Source: JAJFFW01 sp038531315
GTDB taxonomy: Bacteria > Pseudomonadota > Alphaproteobacteria > Caulobacterales > Parvularculaceae
Assembly (NCBI GenBank): GCA_038531315.1
Contig: JBCBBT010000018.1
Location: 1-57,906 of the forward strand
DNA length: 57,906 bases
Direction: 5' to 3'
How positions within the stretch are numbered: the stretch's first letter is position 1; every line of letters starts with the position of its first letter. The translations under genes and the position numbers were made by a program. Of this stretch, positions 52,029 through 57,906 are shown piece by piece. Below the pieces are notes generated by a model. It was not told the origin of the DNA and searched no databases. It worked only from the letters and a program-made list of their open reading frames with translations.

Positions 52029-52520
52029 ATGAAACCGGTTTTTGTCGCCGCCAGCCTGATGCTCGCCGCCGCTGCGCCAACCGCAAGCGTCGCTGCGCCG
52101 GGCCTGACTGATTTTTTTGAAAATCGCATTGCCGACAATCGCCTTGAAGACCAGGCGGGTCTTGAGGGTTTTTTGCTTCAACCCTCGCCGGCAAGCGACC
52201 GCGACGCGGCATTGGCGTTGGTGTCGGAAGAAACAACAGCGCCCGACGGCGTATCCTTGCAAACCATGACCGATCTGGCGGCGTTCCTTGAAACGGACGC
52301 CGGCGTTATTCTGCGCAGGGAGGATCTGACGATTATTCCCGGCGCGGTGCTCGAGCCGCTTTTCATCGAAGACGCCATTTTTTCAACGCCTGCTGCGGGC
52401 CTCGGGCTACAAACGGTTATTGAAACGAACGCGCCCATCGAAGCGCCGCTGCCGCCGGCGCTCGCGCTTCTTTTGTCGGGGCTGGCCGCACTGGCGGGCA
52501 TGGGCCGCAAACGCGCTTGA
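52029..52520 (+). CDS. Exported protein with VPLPPA-CTERM-type sorting signal
   Basis: 163 residues from the ATG at 52029 (a longer frame to 51984 starts in the spacer). Signal peptide at about 1-23 (ending SVAA), a mature region of mostly acidic, Leu/Ala-rich sequence with no known domain, and a C-terminal tripartite tail: APLPPALALLLSGL, a hydrophobic helix, then RKRA. This layout matches VPLPPA-CTERM/PEP-CTERM sorting signals recognised by exosortases. No exosortase is in the window. Surface localisation is therefore inferred. Confidence 0.75.
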   Translation: MKPVFVAASLMLAAAAPTASVAAPGLTDFFENRIADNRLEDQAGLEGFLLQPSPASDRDAALALVSEETTAPDGVSLQTMTDLAAFLETDAGVILRREDLTIIPGAVLEPLFIEDAIFSTPAAGLGLQTVIETNAPIEAPLPPALALLLSGLAALAGMGRKRA

Positions 52521-52576
52521 TCGCGCCTTCTCGCGGCGCTTGCGAAAACCGCGGCGATAGCCCATCACCGGCGTCT

Positions 52577-53347
52577 ATGACGGTACTGGTAAATCACGAC
52601 GGCGACATCGCCGTTATCTCAATCGATCGGCCCAAGCGGCGCAACGCCGTCGACCGCGACACGGCGGAGCGGCTGGCGGACGCCTTTCGCGCCTTTGACG
52701 ACGACGACGCATTAAACGTGGCGATCCTGACAGGGACGGGCGCACAGTTTTGCGCCGGCGCCGACCTTGAAGGCATCGCGGAAAATCGCGGCAACCGCAC
52801 CGAGGCGGACGGCGACGGTCCGATGGGGCCGACCCGGATGACGCTTTCTAAGCCGGTCATCGCCGCGATTGAGGGTTACGCGGTCGCCGGCGGGCTCGAG
52901 CTTGCGCTGTGGTGCGACCTCAGGATCGCCGCTGAGGACGCGACGCTGGGCGTTTTTTGCCGGCGCTTTGGGGTTCCCCTAATTGACGGCGGGACCGTCC
53001 GCCTGCCAAGGCTGATCGGGCAATCCCGGGCGATGGATATGATTCTCACGGGACGGCCTGTTGGCGCGCGCGAGGCTCATGCGTGGGGCCTTGTGAACCG
53101 GCTCGCAGCGCCGGGCCGCGCGCTTGAGGCGGCGCTTGACGTTGCGCGGACCATCGCGGCGTTTCCCCAGACCTGCATGCGCAACGACCGGCGCTCTGCG
53201 CTTACGCAATGGTCGCGGTCGGAGCGCGACGCGCTCGCTTTTGAGTTTCAAAAAGGCGTCGACAGTCTCGAATCGGGGGAGGCTCACCAGGGCGCATCCC
53301 GGTTTTCGGCGGGCGCCGGGCGCGGCGGCGCACGCGTTAAGGACTAA
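52577..53347 (+). CDS. Enoyl-CoA hydratase/isomerase family protein
   Basis: 256 residues from the ATG at 52577; a TTG at 52517 in the same frame looks like run-on. Crotonase fold: oxyanion-hole segment FCAGADLEGI, then YAVAGGLELALWCDLRIAAE and FGVPLIDGGTVRLPRLIG. The catalytic Glu of the first position (LELAL) is present, but the second-position Glu of classical hydratases is replaced, as in many paralogues, so the exact reaction is uncertain. A basic, Gly/Ala-rich tail of about 20 residues ends it. Confidence 0.88.
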   Translation: MTVLVNHDGDIAVISIDRPKRRNAVDRDTAERLADAFRAFDDDDALNVAILTGTGAQFCAGADLEGIAENRGNRTEADGDGPMGPTRMTLSKPVIAAIEGYAVAGGLELALWCDLRIAAEDATLGVFCRRFGVPLIDGGTVRLPRLIGQSRAMDMILTGRPVGAREAHAWGLVNRLAAPGRALEAALDVARTIAAFPQTCMRNDRRSALTQWSRSERDALAFEFQKGVDSLESGEAHQGASRFSAGAGRGGARVKD

Positions 53348-53388
53348 GACAAAAGTTATTTCCTTTAAAAAAAGACGACACTGAGATT

Positions 53389-55401
53389 ATGGCGACGCGT
53401 GCGAAATCAAAAAAAGACAAAGACCTGTTCGGCGATGACTATTCGGCGAAAGATATCGAAGTCCTTGAAGGGCTGGAGCCGGTCAGAAAACGGCCTGGCA
53501 TGTATATCGGGGGTACTGACGAAAAAGCGCTGCACCACCTCTTTGCGGAAGTGCTCGACAACTCCATGGATGAAGCCGTTGCGGGGCATGCGACGCGCAT
53601 CGAAGTTGAATTACACGATGACGGTTATCTGACCGTTTCCGATAATGGCCGGGGCATCCCGGTCGATCCTCACCCGAAATTCAAAAAGCAATCGGCGCTC
53701 GAAGTCATCATGACGACGCTGCACGCCGGCGGGAAGTTCGACGGCAAAGCTTATCAGACCTCAGGCGGGCTCCACGGCGTCGGCATTTCGGTGGTCAACG
53801 CGCTTTCAGACGACCTGATCGTTGAGGTGTGCCGTAAACAGACGATGTGGCGACAATCCTACAGCCAGGGCAAGACGCGCACGAAGCTTGAAAAAGTGGG
53901 CCCGGCGCCAAACAAGCGCGGCACGATGGTTATGTTCCATCCTGACCCGGAGATTTTTGGCAAGCGGCTCGCCTTCAAGCCCGCGCGGCTCTTCAAGATG
54001 GCCCGGTCAAAAGCCTATCTATTCGGCGGTGTTGAAATCCGTTGGAAATGCGCGCCGTCGCTGATCAAGGACGGGGATGCAACGCCTTCAGAAACCGTTT
54101 TGAAATTCAATAACGGTCTATCCGATTATCTCGCCAGCATCGCCGACCAGAAGCCGACGGTCACGGACGCCATGTTTTCGGGCAAAGTTGAACGCAAGGA
54201 AGACGGCGGGCACGGCAATGTCGAATGGGCGGTCCTGTGGGGGACGGCGGGCTTCAAGACCGCCGAAGGCGGCGACGCAGACGGATTTGTGCATTCTTAT
54301 TGCAACACGATCCCGACAGCCGAGGGCGGCACGCATGAGGCGGGACTGCGCGCGGCGCTGACGCGGGGTCTTAAAGCTTATGGCGAGCTTGCCGGCGACA
54401 AAAAGGCCGCCGCCATCACGGCGGAAGATGTCATGGGCACCGCCGGCGCATTATTGTCCGTCTTTGTGCGCAACCCGGAATTCCAGGGCCAAACTAAAGA
54501 CAAGCTGGCCACCACCGAAGCCCAGAAACTGACCGAAGCCGCGATCCGCCCCGCCTTCGATCACTGGCTCGCAAGCAACCCGAAACAGGCCAAGGGTCTT
54601 GTTGACTGGGTCATTGAGCGGTCCGAAGAAAGACAACGCCGGCGCCGCGAAAAGGAAGTCTCGCGCGCCGCTGCGACGAGAAAATTGCGCCTTCCGGGCA
54701 AGCTCGCCGACTGCACGCAAAAGGAACGCGACGGCACCGAGATTTTTCTGGTGGAAGGCGATTCCGCCGGCGGCTCAGCCAAGCAAGCGCGCAATCGCGC
54801 GACCCAGGCGATCTTGCCCTTGCGCGGCAAGGTGTTGAACGTCGCCTCCGCAACGCGCGACAAGATCGCGGCCAATCAGGAAATTCAAGACATCGCCCAG
54901 GCGCTCGGCGTCGGGCTCGGCGCGCGCTTTGATGTTGAAGATCTGCGCTATGAAAAAGTCATCATCATGACCGACGCCGACGTCGACGGCGCCCACATCG
55001 CGGCGCTGTTGATCACCTTCTTTCATCAGGAAATGCCGGCGTTGATCACCACCGGCCGCCTATATATGGCGCAGCCGCCCCTGTTTCGTCTTTCCGCGAG
55101 CGGAAAGACTGTTTACGCCATGGATGAAGAGAGCCGCGATCAGCTATTAAGCGCGGAGTTCAAGTCGAACCAGAAAGTCGACGTCGGGCGCTTTAAAGGT
55201 CTCGGTGAGATGAACCCGGCGCAATTGAAAGAAACAACGATGGACCCGCGGACGCGCGCCCTCGCCCGCGTGGTCATCGCCGAAGACAAGATCGAGCTTT
55301 CCGCCGATCTGGTGGATCGCCTGATGGGCAAAAAAGCAGAGCCCCGTTTTCAGTTTATTCAGGAAAACGCAGCCTTTGTGGGTCAGGAACTCGATATCTG
55401 A
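53389..55401 (+). CDS. parE: DNA topoisomerase IV subunit B ParE
   Basis: 670 residues. ATPase GHKL domain: VLDNSMDEAVAGHA (Asn, Mg), DNGRGIPVD, GLHGVGISVVNALS. The Toprim domain includes LVEGDSAGGSAKQARNRATQ and MTDADVDGAHIAALL, ending with RYKGLGEMN-like GRFKGLGEMNPAQL. Decatenates chromosomes with ParC, which is not here. Distinguished from GyrB by length and by the absence of the GyrB C-terminal insert. Confidence 0.95.
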   Translation: MATRAKSKKDKDLFGDDYSAKDIEVLEGLEPVRKRPGMYIGGTDEKALHHLFAEVLDNSMDEAVAGHATRIEVELHDDGYLTVSDNGRGIPVDPHPKFKKQSALEVIMTTLHAGGKFDGKAYQTSGGLHGVGISVVNALSDDLIVEVCRKQTMWRQSYSQGKTRTKLEKVGPAPNKRGTMVMFHPDPEIFGKRLAFKPARLFKMARSKAYLFGGVEIRWKCAPSLIKDGDATPSETVLKFNNGLSDYLASIADQKPTVTDAMFSGKVERKEDGGHGNVEWAVLWGTAGFKTAEGGDADGFVHSYCNTIPTAEGGTHEAGLRAALTRGLKAYGELAGDKKAAAITAEDVMGTAGALLSVFVRNPEFQGQTKDKLATTEAQKLTEAAIRPAFDHWLASNPKQAKGLVDWVIERSEERQRRRREKEVSRAAATRKLRLPGKLADCTQKERDGTEIFLVEGDSAGGSAKQARNRATQAILPLRGKVLNVASATRDKIAANQEIQDIAQALGVGLGARFDVEDLRYEKVIIMTDADVDGAHIAALLITFFHQEMPALITTGRLYMAQPPLFRLSASGKTVYAMDEESRDQLLSAEFKSNQKVDVGRFKGLGEMNPAQLKETTMDPRTRALARVVIAEDKIELSADLVDRLMGKKAEPRFQFIQENAAFVGQELDI

Positions 55402-55420
55402 GCGAGGTCGCGGGGATTGC

Positions 55421-56116
55421 TCAGCTTTGAAAAGCCATGGCGCCGTAATGCGTCACCCCAGGCCCTTTATAAGCGATGATTTTCCCGCCGGCCGCGCGGT
55501 AGCGGCGACAAAAACTGTAATCCTCGCTCAAAAAGGCGCCCGTCTCCGGGTCGGTGATATTGTTGAAATATCCCGGCACCTGATGGGCGCCGCCGGGCAG
55601 CGTCAGTTTCATCTCGGCTGAAAGGCTCGCCGCGTCGATCAGTTCAAATACGGAACGCCGCAACATAAGAAAGCCGGCGCAAATCTGATTGACCTCAAGA
55701 ACCCCGCCATAGACGTCGTTTGTCGGACCGACAAGCGGGGCGGCTGCAAGGCGCGCCGCATGCGGATCTTTGCCGGCTTTGACGTGCTGTGCGAACGTTT
55801 CGAGGTTGATTTGGCGTTGCGGCAGATAAACCCCGATGAAGGGTTGATTGAGCCCCAGAAATTGCGGGCCAAGCGGCGGATGCAGGCTGACGTCGTCGTC
55901 AAGCATCATGAGAATGTCCGCGTCCGTTTTCAGAAACGACGCCGTGATACGGTTGCGCGCCATCGCCGGTTCCGCGTAGCAAACCGACATAAAAGTGACC
56001 TCGACCCCGATCTCGGCGAAGGCCTGAACCATGCGGATCGCCGACGCCATCGTCTCAATCCGAACCTCCCCGCGCCCGGACGGAACCGCGAGAACAGCTT
56101 TTTTGTCATTCGCCAT
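55421..56116 (-). CDS. Glycosyltransferase of GT-A/GT2-like type
   Basis: 231 residues. GT-A fold with the metal/nucleotide-sugar motif ILMMLDDDVSLHP (DDD around residue 73), an early FMSVCYAEPAMARNRI and a C-terminal HYGAMAF. No TM helix, so it acts in the cytoplasm, perhaps on a surface-polysaccharide acceptor. Acceptor and donor are unknown. It converges with parE (20-base spacer). Confidence 0.75.
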   Translation of the reverse strand: MANDKKAVLAVPSGRGEVRIETMASAIRMVQAFAEIGVEVTFMSVCYAEPAMARNRITASFLKTDADILMMLDDDVSLHPPLGPQFLGLNQPFIGVYLPQRQINLETFAQHVKAGKDPHAARLAAAPLVGPTNDVYGGVLEVNQICAGFLMLRRSVFELIDAASLSAEMKLTLPGGAHQVPGYFNNITDPETGAFLSEDYSFCRRYRAAGGKIIAYKGPGVTHYGAMAFQS

Positions 56117-56395
56117 CTAATCGACCCTTTCACCGCATGCGCGCAGCGATCGCGGCCTCGCGCCTTGACCCCATGCGATCGCCATAGGCGCGTCCCACCC
56201 AACCAGAAACCGGCTGCGCTTTTCAAGTCGCAACGCTCCGGCGGCGACGCGACAACGCCTCGCTCACCGGCGGGCCGGTCATGATCGAGCGCGCATGGCC
56301 GCTTTAACGACGCGGATTTGATCGACGGGCGACGCACGATATTGCTGCTGTAACAACTTCTTGGCGGCGCAGCGCCAGTAAAGGATCAGGATACA

Positions 56396-57298
56396 ATGTT
56401 TGAAACAATAACGGTGTTTAAGACAAACGCGCTCGCCGCCTCCACACCGGCAGGCCCGCCGGATTTGGCGACGCTGACGGATTTCTCAACCAAGCTTGTC
56501 GAAAAAGCGATCGGATATCTCCCCACCGTAATCGGCGCACTTTTCGTGCTGGTGGTCGGCCTCTGGCTCGCCGGCCGCCTCAAAAGAGTGGTGAAAGCCT
56601 TCTTCGCGCGCAACAACCGGCTCGATGCGACGCTTGAAAGTTTCCTTTCCAGCCTCGTCTACTATGCGGCTGTCGCCCTCGTGATCGTGACGACGCTGGG
56701 CATGTTCGGCGTCCAGACGACAAGCCTTGCCGCTATTATCGGCGCCGCCGGCCTTGCAATCGGTCTGGCATTGCAGGGAACCCTCGGCCATGTGGCGTCG
56801 GGCGTTATGCTGCTCGCATTCAGGCCTTTCAGCCTGGGAAACTATATTCAGGTCGCCGGCCACGAGGGGTCGGTGAAAGCGATCAGCCTGTTCACAACCG
56901 AATTGGCGACCGCCGACAACAAGAAAGTCATCATTCCGAACAGCGAAGTCTGGAAGGATTCTATCGTCAATTTCTCCGCCTACCCCACGCGGCGCGTCGA
57001 CTTGACGTTCGGCGTTTCCTATGGCGACGATTTGAGCAAGGTCGTCTCCGTCGTGCGCGCGGAAACACAAGCCGATGACAGAATCCATCGCGACCCGGCG
57101 CCGGTTATCGCCGTCGACAGTCTTGGCGATTCTTCGGTCAACATTATCTGTCGCGTCTGGGTCGACGCGGCGAATTTTTTGCCGGTCAAATGGTCGCTCA
57201 CCCAGTCCGTAAAGGAACGGTTCGATCGCGAAGGCGTCGCCATTCCCTTCCCGACCCGCCATATCATCCAGGACCCGCCGCGCGAACATAACGCCTAG
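56396..57298 (+). CDS. Small-conductance mechanosensitive channel (MscS family)
   Basis: 300 residues. Three TM helices: about 42-60, 84-104 and 112-140 (VQTTSLAAIIGAAGLAIGLA, the pore helix TM3). The MscS beta domain signature is PFSLGNYIQVAGHEGSVKAI and IPNSEVWKDSIVNFSA. It opens under membrane tension in hypo-osmotic shock. It resembles the simple YggB/MscS type, with no extra N-terminal domain. Single gene. Confidence 0.95.
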   Translation: MFETITVFKTNALAASTPAGPPDLATLTDFSTKLVEKAIGYLPTVIGALFVLVVGLWLAGRLKRVVKAFFARNNRLDATLESFLSSLVYYAAVALVIVTTLGMFGVQTTSLAAIIGAAGLAIGLALQGTLGHVASGVMLLAFRPFSLGNYIQVAGHEGSVKAISLFTTELATADNKKVIIPNSEVWKDSIVNFSAYPTRRVDLTFGVSYGDDLSKVVSVVRAETQADDRIHRDPAPVIAVDSLGDSSVNIICRVWVDAANFLPVKWSLTQSVKERFDREGVAIPFPTRHIIQDPPREHNA

Positions 57299-57419
57299 AA
57301 ATCGACGCCTGAAAGACGCAACAGAAGTTCTGACGCGCGACGATTGAAAGCGTGGTTAAAAGTCCGGTTACGAATTCATGGTACCGCCCTGCGCGTGTTT
57401 CATCATTGGGAGCGTCATC

Positions 57420-57719
57420 ATGGCAGCAAAGACACGCAAGACAGCGGTCCGGAAATCCGCAGCGAAAAAATCGACACCGAAAACAACAGGTCGCCGCACG
57501 AAAAAGTCGGACCGCGATCTTGAGAAAACGTATTCCACCAAACAGTTTGTCGCAAAATTGCGCCGCCTTGCGGACGCCCTTGAAAAAGACAAACCCTTCA
57601 AAATCCAGGTCGCCGGCGAGCGCATCGCCGTTCCCGCAAAAGCCGCCTTCAATATCGAACACGAACGCGAAAAAGGCGAAGAAGAAGTCGAATTCCAAAT
57701 CAAGTGGAAAGCGGCTTGA
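57420..57719 (+). CDS. Amphi-Trp domain-containing protein
   Basis: 99 residues from the ATG at 57420 (a longer frame to 57378 has no support). A Lys/Arg/Ala-rich N-terminal tail (about 1-37, histone-like) is followed by an amphi-Trp-type domain: KQFVAKLRRLADALEKDKPF and the ending EEEVEFQIKWKAA. Proteins with this domain are small and of unknown role. The basic tail suggests DNA or RNA contact. A bidirectional terminator follows. Confidence 0.78.
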   Translation: MAAKTRKTAVRKSAAKKSTPKTTGRRTKKSDRDLEKTYSTKQFVAKLRRLADALEKDKPFKIQVAGERIAVPAKAAFNIEHEREKGEEEVEFQIKWKAA

Positions 57720-57724
57720 AGAAA

Positions 57725-57762
57725 AAAGGGCCGTCCGGAGGGATATGGACGGCCCTTTATTT
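57725..57762. terminator. Bidirectional terminator between amphi-Trp gene and TonB-dependent receptor
   Basis: AAAGGGCCGTCC (57725-57736) and GGACGGCCCTTT (57747-57758) form a perfect 12-bp stem with a 10-base loop. An A run precedes the stem and TTTATTT follows, so it could stop transcripts from both sides. It lies between two convergent genes. Confidence 0.85.
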
Positions 57763-57796
57763 GATTTAAAAGCCCTGCAGAGCTTTTATCTAAGAA

Positions 57797-57906
57797 TTAG
57801 AACTGGGACCTTACGCGGAAGGTGTAGCGACGGCCTAATTCTTCATCAATACCAAAATACTGGATCGTAGTCCAAACCGTGTTGAAACTGCGTTCCAGTA
57901 TTTTGG
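57797..57906 (-). CDS. TonB-dependent receptor, C-terminal fragment (partial, runs off the window)
   Basis: Reading the minus strand from the window edge gives about 35 residues that end with DEELGRRYTFRVRSQF and a stop. The pattern LGRRY-x-F with terminal aromatic Phe is that of the last beta-strand of TonB-dependent outer-membrane receptors. Only the C-terminus is present; the remainder is upstream, outside the window. The substrate is unknown. Note that the first codons at the edge fall in a 12-bp inverted repeat, so their sequence may be less reliable. Confidence 0.7.
   Translation of the reverse strand, partial: KILERSFNTVWTTIQYFGIDEELGRRYTFRVRSQF
57852..57906. repeat. Inverted repeat at the right end of the window
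   Basis: CCAAAATACTGG (57852-57863) and CCAGTATTTTGG (57895-57906) are perfect inverted repeats of 12 bases separated by 31 bases, and the second ends exactly at the last base. It lies within the receptor coding sequence. It could be real, or an assembly end effect. Confidence 0.6.

Noticed and set aside
56486..57289. 267-residue open frame antisense to the MscS channel
   Set aside because: The plus-strand gene has clear TM and beta-domain signatures; the antisense protein has none.

Overview
The window looks like an alphaproteobacterial chromosome, probably from the Caulobacterales/Parvularculales side of the class. Evidence: a split flagellar regulon with a sigma-54-type promoter and a CtrA-type TTAA-N7-TTAA box, an iscR-led suf operon, a der-bamB-yfgM block, DUF1800/DUF1501 proteins, the C-terminus of a TonB-dependent receptor, and GC-rich coding. 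No rRNA, tRNA, CRISPR array, transposase or phage gene was recognised.

Layout. 1-3051 is an AT-richer island. A two-gene minus-strand operon encodes a haem-oxygenase-like diiron oxidase and a GNAT-fold N-acyl-amino-acid-synthase-like protein, and diverges from a six-TM histidine kinase. 3.3-6.0 kb holds an RhlE-type RNA helicase and a diguanylate cyclase. 6.0-13.8 kb holds two divergent flagellar operons: fliL-fliM-DUF6468-motE-like-TPR (minus) and flgF-flgG-flgA-flgH (plus). 14.0-16.0 kb has a Tyr/Arg-rich secreted protein with a structured leader and a beta-barrel/SPOR fusion. 16.0-26.4 kb is a type II secretion operon (gspL-M-C-D-E-F-G-H-I-J-K, minus), preceded by a DUF1800/DUF1501 pair. 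31.0-32.2 kb is fliO-fliP. 32.2-42.0 kb holds an orphan ParA, a TfoX-like protein and the suf operon (iscR, iscS-like, DUF1330, sufB, ridA-like, SDR, sufC, sufD, sufS, sufT, sufA). 42.3-57.8 kb is mostly housekeeping: a hydrolase, der, bamB, yfgM-like, panB, nnrU-like, apt, an M13 peptidase, a VPLPPA-CTERM protein, an enoyl-CoA hydratase, parE, a glycosyltransferase, an MscS channel and an amphi-Trp protein. The window ends inside a TonB-dependent receptor.

How the parts fit. The most novel-looking part is the first 3 kb: a diiron oxidase and an acyl-amino-acid-type synthase facing a membrane sensor kinase suggest a small-molecule make-and-sense module. This is inference from gene content only. 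The kinase has its base-composition break between the membrane sensor and the kinase core, as if a foreign signal/sensor cassette had been joined to a resident kinase. The second theme is the envelope. The secretin is a predicted lipoprotein with its own C-terminal SPOR domain, and the neighbouring outer-membrane barrel also carries a SPOR domain; both SPOR tails share a C-x6-C pair. In the suf operon, an IscR type-1-like operator overlaps a candidate promoter, and three non-canonical genes (DUF1330, an exported RidA, an SDR lacking the catalytic Tyr) lie among the core genes.
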